DNA from: Frigoribacterium sp. Leaf8
GTDB taxonomy: Bacteria; Actinomycetota; Actinomycetes; Actinomycetales; Microbacteriaceae
Direction: 5' to 3'
Assembly: GCF_001421165.1 (NCBI RefSeq)
Contig: NZ_LMKB01000001.1
Coordinates: 488,284 to 552,283 of the forward strand
Length of the DNA stretch: 64,000 bases
Notes under the pieces: generated by a model
The model's input: the letters and a program-made list of their open reading frames with translations, nothing else
Databases searched by the model: none
Told to the model about the DNA's origin: nothing
Shown: positions 32,651 through 40,737 of the stretch, piece after piece
Layout: each line of letters opens with the position of its first letter
Position numbering within the stretch: position 1 is the stretch's first letter
Position numbers and translations under genes: made by a program

Positions 32651-32954
32651 GGGTCGGTGGGGTCGTAGACCGCTCCCCGAGGTTCAGGGCTACGCCCTTT
32701 TTCGTCAGCTCGTCCGCGATGTCGGTGGCGTCGCGCAGTGAGGGGGCGAACCGGTCGAGCTTGGTGACGACGAGCACGTCGCCTGCGCGGCAGGCTGCCA
32801 GTGCCTCCCGGAGTCCCGGCCGGGCTCGAGTCGTGCCCGACAACCCGTGGTCAACATGCACGTGTTGATCGTCAACACCCAGTGCTGCAAGACCGTCACG
32901 CTGTGCTGCGAGATCTTGTCCCGAAGTCGAGACGCGGGCGGATCCGACGAGCAT
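32604..32954 (-). pseudogene. Frameshifted, truncated serine recombinase (resolvase/invertase)
   Basis: Minus-strand frame MLVGSARVSTSGQDLAAQRDG (in part) with the catalytic serine in ARVSTSGQD (about residue 9-10), YxDxGLSGTTRARPGL and VLVVTKLDRFAPSLRDATDIA: the N-terminal catalytic domain of the Tn3-resolvase/Hin family. After KKGVALNLG the frame breaks; one extra G in the GGGG run (about 32670-32676) would restore GAVYDPTDP, the family sequence. The E-helix and DNA-binding domain are missing. Mutation of the usual LARS to FAPS is a further sign of decay. Confidence 0.85.
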
Positions 32955-33343
32955 CCGACGAATGAAGCGTTTAAACCCCCATGACCAGGCAATTTTGCGA
33001 GACAGGCATACACGAATCCGTAGGCCAGACGCTCCTTGGCCTCAGGCGACCAAGAGCATCTCGAGAACGTGTCCCGATGAACTTCCGCCTATCGGACGCC
33101 ACTCTGATTACCGTCCAAAAACCCAAACTGGTTCAAAATGTCGCTTCAGACCACTCGGAGGTGGCGGCACGGCGATCTGGGCGCCGAGAACTCGCAAGAG
33201 TCAACTGGACCTGTAGCAGTCCCTCGTGTGTTGCCCGTATCTATGTCACCGGCATGATGGGATCACAAATGGCGCACCGTGGGCTCAGGAATCCTGCGCG
33301 GCAATAGCCGAGGTCGTGCCACGGCCCGGGAGGGAAGCTTCAA
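32955..33343. other. Gene-poor spacer in the island edge
   Basis: No frame of convincing composition on either strand, no tRNA-like cloverleaf and no clear inverted repeat. It lies between the resolvase remnant and the next intact gene, and base composition is mixed. Probably recombination debris. Confidence 0.5.
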
Positions 33344-34345
33344 GTGTTCGGGTCTCGTCGAATGAGAAAGCGCGCCGTGGAGGCGGTCGGAGCAGACGTG
33401 CGGGCCCTACGCGCGTCAGTCGATGCTTTTGCCCGTGACCAAGAGATTGACGCCGGTGTCGCGACGAGTCGACGTTGGGCGTTCGTATGGGTCGGAGGTA
33501 TCCTCGCGTGCTTGTTCACGGCCGCGAGCATCGGGCTCGTTGTGGTGGCTCTACCCGCCTCGCCTACCGCCCCTGATCCTGGCCGAATCGGTGTAGTGAT
33601 GCCCCAGTATCCGGACGGGACCGTGCAGGTGCATGCGTCGTTCAGCGGCGTGCTGGACTCGAAGGCGCACTTCAAACTGATCGTGAGCGTGTTGCCGTCC
33701 TCGGAGGCGGAGGCGGAGGCCAGCCAGACATCGGTCGGCGTCTTCTTCTGTGGCGCGATCCGCGAGGGTCTTGTACTCGAGCAAGTCAACACGAGCGAGA
33801 CTCCGACAACAGCGCCAGTAGAGCCGGATGTACTCGAGTTCGATACCCGACTCGGGTACCGAACCGAGTGCGACTTCGTGAGGGTTTCTAGCGACACCTG
33901 GCAAGTTGCGCTGTACGGCACATCGGACCTCGCGTTGGCCACTACGGCTGGTGAAAGAGTTGTCTACGCTTTGCCTGGCGTGACGACATCGACTATAGAA
34001 GAAAACGTCAATGGCGAGCTGATGCGCCCCGTCCTGCACGACACGACGCTCCAAGTCGAAATGACTGAAGTTTCGTCCGACCTCACCGTCACCGCGTCCG
34101 CTCCGCAGATCCCGGCGGCGGGGGTCCTCGCCTGGTCGTTTGCGGACATTCGGGGGGTCAACGCACCGAGTGAGTATCGCGTCTCAGGCACCTTGGCCGA
34201 TCGTGAGAACAGCTCGCAGGCGTTCCTGTTCATGGCTGGCGCGCTAATCGGACTTGCGGGGGCCGCGCTCCTCTGGGCAATCGAGGGGATCGTCGAGGTT
34301 GTTATCGCTCGACGGCGGACTCGTGCTGCAGCAGCGAGGGCGTAG
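33344..34345 (+). CDS. Hypothetical bitopic membrane protein
   Basis: A 333-residue protein with GTG start after a GGGAGG ribosome site. Residues about 45-70 (WAFVWVGGILACLFTAASIGLVVVAL) form one membrane span and about 295-317 (AFLFMAGALIGLAGAALLWAIEGIV) a second, leaving a 220-residue extracytoplasmic beta-rich domain with two cysteines. The N-terminus is Arg-rich and cytosolic. No family recognised. Composition is lower in GC than the left half of the window. Might be a sensor or an effector of the island; no neighbour clarifies this. Confidence 0.7.
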   Translation: MFGSRRMRKRAVEAVGADVRALRASVDAFARDQEIDAGVATSRRWAFVWVGGILACLFTAASIGLVVVALPASPTAPDPGRIGVVMPQYPDGTVQVHASFSGVLDSKAHFKLIVSVLPSSEAEAEASQTSVGVFFCGAIREGLVLEQVNTSETPTTAPVEPDVLEFDTRLGYRTECDFVRVSSDTWQVALYGTSDLALATTAGERVVYALPGVTTSTIEENVNGELMRPVLHDTTLQVEMTEVSSDLTVTASAPQIPAAGVLAWSFADIRGVNAPSEYRVSGTLADRENSSQAFLFMAGALIGLAGAALLWAIEGIVEVVIARRRTRAAAARA

Positions 34346-34456
34346 CTTGTGTAGTTCTCCGCCATGCCTGTCGCTACCGCGTCGGTGAGGCGTTTTTTCT
34401 TCGCGACGACAGTGTTATCACTCAGAAGGTTCGTTATTCCAGCATAAACAGTATGC

Positions 34457-34484
34457 AAAAAAACACCTATGACCAGGGGTGTTT
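34457..34484 (-). terminator. Intrinsic terminator (minus strand)
   Basis: AAACACC (34461-34467) pairs with GGTGTTT (34478-34484); on the minus strand the stem is followed by seven T residues (34463-34457). It lies 160 bases beyond the stop of the gene at 34645-35382. The rest of 34346-34644 is AT-rich with no gene seen. Confidence 0.75.
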
Positions 34485-34644
34485 CTTGCTCGAACCTTGG
34501 CACGCTTCAGTGGATGCGATTCTGCCGTTTCTGTCCCCTGACCTCTGTTTAGAGATCGTAAGTCCAGTTAGGCGTCTGGGTATCGGTACGTGGTTTTACA
34601 CACGCGCTACCTCTGTGAGATGTACCGAAGCCCAACATTTTGAC

Positions 34645-35382
34645 TCAGAACCGCTCGGGGCGCCAACCTCCGAGATACTTGTCTGCGAGGTCCAGGACGT
34701 CGTCGTTGCCGAGCTCCTTCCGGACGCTGACCAAGGCCTCCTTCACCGCGTTTTCAGAGCCGAACAGCCCCACTACGACGTCCCAGACGAGACGGTCTTC
34801 CGTCTTGACCTTTCGTGAGCTCATCGACTGCGACCGGGCCGTCGATTTCGCCGATCGTAGAACTGACCGGATTAGGACCGGGTCCATTGCGGCGCTGAGA
34901 GGCGCCTCGTCGGTTGAGTCCCGCACGGCGTCGTAGATGCGCCACGCATCCCATTCGCGTTCGGGTTCTGCTGGCGGCGTTCCCTGAAGCCGGCTTACGA
35001 ACTCGTCCTGTAGGTGCTGGGCGAACGCCTCGCTGACGAGCTTGAGGCCGGAGCCTTCGCGGTGGCCCATGATGTGGATGAAGTCGAGCTGAGAGGAGTA
35101 TGTTTCGATACCTGTCAGAATCTCGGCGACCAAGGCTTCCCGATCGGCTTCGTTGTCAACCTTGCGAAGAAGGCGAAGGACTACCCGTCCTACCGTTAGC
35201 TCCGGGCGGCTGAGGTCGAATATGCCTGCGGTTTTCTTCTCGGGGATTCTGTCAATGAGATTCAAAAGCGTCCTCGACGCGGGAACAATCATCTCCGTCG
35301 TGAACTTTGTCTGGCGGCCAAACTCCAGCACTCGAATCGCGAAGGGGCCTACACGCGGTTCCGAAAGATCTTGCTCCTGCAC
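34645..35382 (-). CDS. Hypothetical helical protein, possible 3' remnant of a large NTPase
   Basis: A 245-residue all-helical protein beginning with GTG (stop codon TAG five codons upstream in frame). SRTLLNLIDRIPEKK, LVLRLLRKV-like VVLRLLRKVDNEADREALVAEIL, DFIHIMGHREGSGLKLVSEAFAQHLQDEF and ALVSVRKELGNDDVLDLADKYLGGW resemble the C-terminal helical region of large P-loop (KAP/STAND-like) proteins, from memory and with low certainty. No Walker motif is present. Either a small stand-alone protein or what is left of a bigger gene whose 5' part was deleted. Confidence 0.55.
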   Translation of the reverse strand: MQEQDLSEPRVGPFAIRVLEFGRQTKFTTEMIVPASRTLLNLIDRIPEKKTAGIFDLSRPELTVGRVVLRLLRKVDNEADREALVAEILTGIETYSSQLDFIHIMGHREGSGLKLVSEAFAQHLQDEFVSRLQGTPPAEPEREWDAWRIYDAVRDSTDEAPLSAAMDPVLIRSVLRSAKSTARSQSMSSRKVKTEDRLVWDVVVGLFGSENAVKEALVSVRKELGNDDVLDLADKYLGGWRPERF

Positions 35383-35934
35383 TGTCGCAGAACGCTAGGT
35401 CCCCCGTGCCGAACGACCCCTACGCTATGCTGCTGCCGCGCGGCGTCCCCTCCATGGCACGCCGGCCACTGCGCCTGTTGCTGGCGGTTCAGCGAAGTCC
35501 TCGTCGATGATTTGCTCGAACCGCATAGTCGAGGGGTCGTCACCGGTTTCGAGCTTGGCAACGTGCTCATCAGGGGTTTGGAGCGACAGCGCGTGAGGCT
35601 TACGCGCCTGGTCGCCATGTGGGCAACCTGCGGTTGCCCACAACGTCTCACCGCGTTCCTGTTACCGCTGTTCTCCGTCGGCAAAGAAAAGAGCCCCGGA
35701 ATCCCCGTAAGTACAGGGGTTCTCAGGGCTCTTTCCGTGGCGGCTAGTTAGCGACACCCGTCGATCGCTGTAGGAACGGGATTTATGCCCACGCATGAGC
35801 AGCTGTCGGCACAGGCAAGCGTGTCGCTTTGGCACACCTTGGACACCGAGCACATCGACTTCAGGCGCTGCCGCAGCGGCTTGCACCGTGGGAGCCAGCA
35901 ACCAACGCCCGGGTCAAATCACTCCGGACTCCCG
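35383..35934. other. Gene-poor stretch with one terminator
   Basis: No convincing gene. A short minus-strand frame (35425-35643, 72 codons, containing DEHVAKLETGDDPSTMRFEQIIDEDF) looks partly protein-like but has no recognisable family or ribosome site. The only clear signal is the hairpin at 35688-35734. Confidence 0.5.
35688..35734 (-). terminator. Terminator downstream of the 35935-37236 gene
   Basis: AAAGAGCCC (35688-35696) pairs with GGGCTCTTT (35726-35734), with an inner CCCC/GGGG stem. The minus strand continues TTTTCTTT, a fair T-run. It would end transcripts arriving from 35935. Confidence 0.7.
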
Positions 35935-37236
35935 CTACCGTCCGGCACGGATTAACGTCGCGAGTACCGCCTCAGCACCCGAGGGACCCGACGGCGCGTA
36001 CTGTTTCGAGAGCCATCGCAGCATGGCGCCGCCCGCGGCTCCAGCCGCACCGGCAAGAAGCGCCGTAGCCATCTCTGTCTGCGTCGCCGTGGCGGCTGCG
36101 GTACCAACGCCAACGAGTCCGTCGATTATGAAGTCTCCTCCGGCGGGCCGGAAGGACGAGCGCATCCGAGACCGGTCAAGTGATCGCTCCACATTGTGAA
36201 CCTTTGCAAGCAGGGTCTCCTGCACTCGATCGTGGAGGGTAGCCGGATCATCGCCTGCCGACTCACGCTGCAGGCGCTGTAGTTGCAGCCGCCACTCCTC
36301 GAAGTCTTCCGATGACGCGCGCATAGCCACCGCCTCGGAAATGGGGAGGTCGGAAGTGGGGACAGCGACTCGACTGACCTCGCGAAGCATGGCCGCGGGA
36401 TGCAGCCTGAACGCCTCGTTGTACTTGGCTCGCAACAGGCCAAGCGACGCGTCATTCACGGGCACGTACTGGGCACCTCCCGCGTTCGCGAGGGCGATGG
36501 TTTTCGCCAGGTAGTACAAGGGAGGGGCAAACTGCATGGGTGCGTCTGCTCGGACGACGGGGCGATCCGTCGTGATCTGCATTCCGCGGATGTTGTCCCA
36601 GATATGCAGCTCACTTTGGTTGGCGACGTCGAGGAATGCCTGGAGATTGGCATTTCTGGTGTCCAGTCGAACCGCAGTTGCTAGTTGCTGAGCGGTCTCA
36701 CGAATGGTTGGCCACTGACTTCGTAAAACGACGATGCCTGCGCGGATGGGGCTCTCGAGTGAGTACACGTTGGCGACGATGGATGCAAAGCGTTCTGCAG
36801 CGCTTCCTTCGTCGGTACGGAGTCGCTCATAGGTGTCTTGGTCACGCCACATCCCCGGTCCGGTCTCCACAATGTCCGACTGGCCGTCGCGGCGGCGGTA
36901 ACGGGTTCGCCACAGGGGAGGCAGGCCACGGCCGTCCGAGAAAAAGTCCGCGAGCGGGTCTATGACCAGGAGGCGCGGGTAGTACAACAGTGCATCGCTG
37001 AGATCACGTCGGAGCATCTGTTCACTCCAGAACGGACCTATCCACCCTCCAATAAGCGACGGACGCGGAACCCCATCCACTGGCGTTCCGTCCAGGTCGG
37101 GCTGGGCGTTCCAAAATTCCGTAAGGACGTCGCCCACGTCGTCAAGCTCAGCAATGGTCAACTTGGCGAGGGAACCGTCTCGAATGCGGTCGCCGAGAGC
37201 ATTCTCAAGAGCATCAAGTACTGTCACAGGCTGCAT
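35935..37236 (-). CDS. Hypothetical protein of the island
   Basis: A 433-residue protein starting MQPVTVLDALENALGD. Mixed alpha/beta body (PSLIGGWIGPFWSEQMLRRDLSDALLYYPRLLVIDPLADFF near 65-105, cited as landmarks only; YVPVNDASLGLLRAKYNEAFRLHP near 265-290). The C-terminus carries a Gly/Ala-rich hydrophobic stretch (about 385-410: VGVGTAAATATQTEMATALLAG). No catalytic motif recognised. It lies downstream of the Rhs/immunity pair on the same strand but a strong hairpin separates them. A defence role is possible from location alone. Confidence 0.65.
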   Translation of the reverse strand: MQPVTVLDALENALGDRIRDGSLAKLTIAELDDVGDVLTEFWNAQPDLDGTPVDGVPRPSLIGGWIGPFWSEQMLRRDLSDALLYYPRLLVIDPLADFFSDGRGLPPLWRTRYRRRDGQSDIVETGPGMWRDQDTYERLRTDEGSAAERFASIVANVYSLESPIRAGIVVLRSQWPTIRETAQQLATAVRLDTRNANLQAFLDVANQSELHIWDNIRGMQITTDRPVVRADAPMQFAPPLYYLAKTIALANAGGAQYVPVNDASLGLLRAKYNEAFRLHPAAMLREVSRVAVPTSDLPISEAVAMRASSEDFEEWRLQLQRLQRESAGDDPATLHDRVQETLLAKVHNVERSLDRSRMRSSFRPAGGDFIIDGLVGVGTAAATATQTEMATALLAGAAGAAGGAMLRWLSKQYAPSGPSGAEAVLATLIRAGR

Positions 37237-37486
37237 GCGCAGGCATCCTTCTTCGTTCGGCGATGGTGAGCCGGGCCTTTGCAGGGGTACGAATGGTCCG
37301 CGTCGCTCCTCATCCCGGAGCGCCGTTCGAGTCGCCTCCGGCGACATAAGGGGGCCCTGGCACCGATCTAATCGTCGACGTCCGCGGACAAGGCCGACGA
37401 TAGCTCTTGAGAGACGACCCCGCCCCACTCGTAGGCGCAAAGGCGATGGAAATCAATGATTCCTAAGCTTTGGGGCCGCATTACGA

Positions 37487-37521
37487 AAGCAAGGACCCTG
37501 CCGGCAGCAGGGTCCTTGCTT
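37487..37521. terminator. Terminator after the Rhs-linked membrane gene
   Basis: Perfect 15-bp inverted repeat AAGCAAGGACCCTGC (37487-37501) / 37507-37521 with a 5-base loop, 27 bases past the stop of the small membrane gene. The remaining 37237-37547 shows no gene. Confidence 0.8.
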
Positions 37522-37547
37522 CACATGCGCCTTTCGCGCATTTACCC

Positions 37548-37871
37548 CTAAGCGGTTGCTCCGTGCGCCCCGATGATCATCAGACATACGGAAATGGCGA
37601 GTGAGGTCGTGACAAATGCTGCGACAGCAATGATGGTGGTCACGCGTCGCGGTGCTTTGTCGCCCCCTGTCATGTTCGCTCTCGCGTACAGCAACGCCAA
37701 GGCGGCTCCGAAGCCAATGCCCGTTCCCAGGCTCCAAGCCAAGCTTGGCACTTCAGCCCCAATGGATTGCCGCACGTAGAGCCCAAGGTTCAGCAGCCCA
37801 AAGAATCCGAAGAGGATGGTGGCGACAAGTAGCCCTCTTCGGAGCTGCGCCGCTGGCATTCGTTCTGACAT
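37548..37871 (-). CDS. Small membrane protein, candidate immunity to the Rhs tip
   Basis: A 107-residue protein with three hydrophobic spans (about 13-33, 44-64, 80-102). It begins 30 bases after the Rhs stop on the same strand, the standard place for an Rhs immunity gene. The Rhs C-terminal tip is itself hydrophobic, and membrane toxins are usually matched by membrane immunity proteins. No family recognised; the role is inferred from position and topology. Confidence 0.6.
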   Translation of the reverse strand: MSERMPAAQLRRGLLVATILFGFFGLLNLGLYVRQSIGAEVPSLAWSLGTGIGFGAALALLYARANMTGGDKAPRRVTTIIAVAAFVTTSLAISVCLMIIGAHGATA

Positions 37872-37901
37872 TCGCAAACCTTCCCTTGCTCTTGGCTTTG
37901 C

Positions 37902-40529
37902 TCAGCAGTAGAGAGACGTAATGCCAAGGGCCAAGCCCGTGACGAGGCCGGCTCCCGCTGCCACAGCCGCCCCAGGTCCTGTGAAGGCCGCCAGTCCTGC
38001 GACAGACCACACGACGGTATTCGCGGTGCCAACGGCGAGAAGGGTGGCCGAGCAGCTGTTGGGGGCCTGACCCGTCAAGTCTGCCAGGTTGATTGGATCA
38101 CCTGCCGCGAAGGCATACCTGTTCGCGCTCTCCGGTTCGAGGGGAGCGTCGAGGGTGTCCTGCTGAGTCCACGTGCCAGCAGTCGCGTCGTACCAACGAA
38201 GCCCGAATTTGACGAGGCCGGTTGCTCGGTCCTGGATGCCGGACTTGAAGGAGTAGGGATTTTGACCGGCTCCGCTTCCGGTGCCGCCGGCGGTCAGGGC
38301 ACGGGCGCCGTAGGGGTCGTAGGCGTAGGAGAAGGAGTTGGTGGAGAAGTCCGTCAGTAGGCCGACAGGGTTGCCCAGGCCGTCCCAGACGTACAGAGCG
38401 GAGATGTCCGACGAGGTCGTCAGCATCAGGGCTTGTCCGGTGATGGGGTCCGAGTAGACGTGGGCGCCGGAGCTGCCGCCGGTGTACTTGACGATCGTGG
38501 GATTGCCGTTCTCGTCGGTCTTGCCGTAGGTGGCGTTGTAGCTGACCGCTGAAGGGACTGATTGGGACAGGATCGCCTTCTGGTCAACGCCTGCGTAGGT
38601 GTAAGTGCTGGTGACGCTGCCCTTGACAGCCTTGGTCATCTGCTGCGCCGCGTTGTACGTAAACGACGTCGTTGGGTTCGCCGTAAGATTCCCGGTCCCG
38701 TCGTAGGCGTACCCGGCAGAGGTGATCTGGTTCGCGGCGTTGTAGGTGAGGGTCTGCGACGACGGGGTGGCGCCGGTGACGATGGCGGTGAGGCGGTTGC
38801 CTCGGGCGTCGTAGGTGTAGGCGTACGTGTTGGCGCCCGTTCCGCCAGCCTGGGCGACCTGGGTCACGCGGCCCTGGGTGTCGTAGCTGTACGTGGTGAC
38901 TTGGCCCGTGAGGTTGTCCCGGGACCACTGGATTTTCTGGCGGTCATTGACGGTGGCAGTGCCGCAGGTGGGGGCAGGGCTGGTGGTGTTGTAGCAGTAG
39001 GTGGTGTCGTAGACGGCGGTGTTGTTAGTGTCGCCCGATCCAGTCCATGCCTTGAGGTTGCTGACTCGGCCTGACGTGTCGTAGGCCGTAAGCTCCTTGC
39101 CGGCCCAGACGGTGTGCGCGGCGTTGGACTGCAGCCAGGTGCCCGTGCGGCGCCCGTTGGCATCGGTCTCGTAGACGATCTGACCGGTCTTGCCGCCCTT
39201 GGGGTAGGTCGTCGTAGTGAGGACGTTTGAGGCGTCGTAGGCGTTGGTGTAGGTGCCGAAAGAGTCAGTCTGGGTGCGCTGATTACCAGCCTTGTCGTAG
39301 GTGTAGCTAACAGTGCCGCCACCGGCAGTGTTGATCGTGGACAGCTGACGTCCGAGCTGATCGTAGGTGTTAGTGATCGTGCCGGTGTCGCTGACGCTCT
39401 TGGTGACCCGGCCGGCCTTGTCGTAGGTGTCGACCTGCGAAGGGCCACCGGTGATCTCAGTGCGGAGAAGGCGGTCGAGCTTGTCGTAGGTGTAGCGGGT
39501 GGTGTTCCCGCGGCCGTCGGTCTCGGAGGCCATTCGCCCGAAGGAGTCGTAGGTGTAAGCCTTCGCGCCAAGGCTGGTTCCAGTGACGGGGGTCATGCCG
39601 GTCAACTGGTGGTTGCTGTTGTAGCTGTAGACGGTCTTGTTGGCGCCGTTCCCGGGGGCAGTAGCGGTAGCCACGGTGCCGTCAGTGTTGTACGTCAGGT
39701 CAGCCTGGGCGCCGGAAGCTTCGGCGTTACTCAGCTGGTTTCCGGCACCGTTGTACGTCTGCAAGCTCTGGTTGCCAGCATCATCGGTGGTCGATGAGGG
39801 CAGGTAGGCCGTGGCATCGGTCGAGCCGTAGGTAGTGCTCGCCGATGCGCCTCCCGGGGAGGCGACCTTCGTGAGGGATTCGCCCGTGTTGGCGCCGTAG
39901 GTGCCGGTGGTCGTGCCGGAGGTGGCGGCACCGGCCTGGCCGACGGTCGAGGACTCTGTGTCGGCGTTACCGGTGTAGGTCGCTGAACGCTCACGCCCGG
40001 CAGGGTCGACAGCCTTCGTCACGACCTCCTGGGCCGGGTTGATCGTGTACGTCGTCCGGGGCACGGCGGTCACAGCTGCGGCCGCATCCGTGTTCGGACC
40101 CGCGACGAGGGTCTCAGTGGAGGAGGTATACGCCAGGCGGGTCGTCGAGGTGCCGGGCGAGCCTGCGGTGGTGTTCTGCTGATCGACACGGGTCACCGCA
40201 TGAGCTGCGTCGTAGGAGAACGTCGTCACCGCACCCGTGGTCGAGGTGATCGAGGTGAGGTCCGTCCCGGAGTAAGCGAACGACGTCGTGTTGCCCTCAG
40301 CGTCGATGATCGAGGTCAGGTTCGACGACGAGTCCTTCTGGTACTTCACGCTCCTCGCGTTCGAGGCATCCCCGGTCTGGGTGGCGGTGAACTGCAGGGT
40401 GCTGGGGTTGTAGACCAACGCAGCGGTGCGCGTCCCGATCACGCCCGCGGTCGACACGAGCGACTCGGGCTGACCGGCGCTCGTGTAGGTGATCTTGGTG
40501 GCGTTCCCGTTGCGGTCGGCCACGCTCAA
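37902..40529 (-). CDS. Rhs-repeat core protein, 5'-truncated, with hydrophobic C-terminal tip
   Basis: An 875-codon frame full of Rhs/YD repeats (YTYDxxGRMxxETDGRGNTTRYTYDKLDRLLRT-type, at least 20 copies of YxYDxxGR/Y.YN..G). It ends with the conserved core GARALTAGGTGSGAGQNPYSFKSG and QDRATGLVKFGLRWYDATAGTWTQQD, then DPINLADLTG. After the core come about 57 variable residues, mostly hydrophobic (VVWSVAGLAAFTGPGAAVAAGAGLV in part), the expected toxin position. Signal peptide and N-terminal domains are missing: the frame begins inside TDRTSRQVVTFDADG, and the preceding piece lies inverted at 40584-40700. TTG start is formal only. Confidence 0.88.
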   Translation of the reverse strand: MSVADRNGNATKITYTSAGQPESLVSTAGVIGTRTAALVYNPSTLQFTATQTGDASNARSVKYQKDSSSNLTSIIDAEGNTTSFAYSGTDLTSITSTTGAVTTFSYDAAHAVTRVDQQNTTAGSPGTSTTRLAYTSSTETLVAGPNTDAAAAVTAVPRTTYTINPAQEVVTKAVDPAGRERSATYTGNADTESSTVGQAGAATSGTTTGTYGANTGESLTKVASPGGASASTTYGSTDATAYLPSSTTDDAGNQSLQTYNGAGNQLSNAEASGAQADLTYNTDGTVATATAPGNGANKTVYSYNSNHQLTGMTPVTGTSLGAKAYTYDSFGRMASETDGRGNTTRYTYDKLDRLLRTEITGGPSQVDTYDKAGRVTKSVSDTGTITNTYDQLGRQLSTINTAGGGTVSYTYDKAGNQRTQTDSFGTYTNAYDASNVLTTTTYPKGGKTGQIVYETDANGRRTGTWLQSNAAHTVWAGKELTAYDTSGRVSNLKAWTGSGDTNNTAVYDTTYCYNTTSPAPTCGTATVNDRQKIQWSRDNLTGQVTTYSYDTQGRVTQVAQAGGTGANTYAYTYDARGNRLTAIVTGATPSSQTLTYNAANQITSAGYAYDGTGNLTANPTTSFTYNAAQQMTKAVKGSVTSTYTYAGVDQKAILSQSVPSAVSYNATYGKTDENGNPTIVKYTGGSSGAHVYSDPITGQALMLTTSSDISALYVWDGLGNPVGLLTDFSTNSFSYAYDPYGARALTAGGTGSGAGQNPYSFKSGIQDRATGLVKFGLRWYDATAGTWTQQDTLDAPLEPESANRYAFAAGDPINLADLTGQAPNSCSATLLAVGTANTVVWSVAGLAAFTGPGAAVAAGAGLVTGLALGITSLYC

Positions 40530-40583
40530 GGCCTTGCCGTCGGCGTCGAAGGTGACGACCTGACGGGAGGTGCGGTCCGTCAG

Positions 40584-40700
40584 GGCGCCGACGGTGTCAC
40601 CTGGAACTTCGTTCCCGCTTCGGCAACGGCGTACACGTCACCTGCCGGGTTCAAGCAGGACCTCGTCAAGACGGCCACGGGGTACACCCCTTTACCCTGA
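40584..40700 (+). pseudogene. Inverted piece of the same rhs gene
   Basis: On the plus strand GADGVTWNFVPASATAYTSP followed by AGFKQDLVKTATGYT reads as the Rhs N-terminal segment that normally comes just before LTDRTSRQVVTFDADG, the point where the minus-strand rhs frame begins. The piece is therefore in opposite orientation to the gene it belongs to. A CTGACGG/CCGTCAG inverted repeat (40560-40566, 40577-40583) marks the junction. Nothing further upstream of rhs was found. Confidence 0.7.
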
Positions 40701-40737
40701 GCATGCCGGGTACGGTTGCCGAAATGAATGGGGACAC

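Noticed and set aside
33340-33942. 200-codon minus-strand frame opposite the bitopic membrane protein
   Set aside because: Ser/Thr-rich shadow; the plus-strand frame has a clear span-domain-span layout and ribosome site.
35680-35760. Possible tRNA at the island edge
   Set aside because: The hairpin has no T-arm or anticodon-arm consensus and ends in a T-run on the minus strand; it is better read as a terminator.
37902-40529. CRISPR-like repetition
   Set aside because: The regular repetition is the coding pattern of YD repeats in an Rhs protein; there are no identical repeats with unique spacers. No CRISPR array was seen anywhere in the window.
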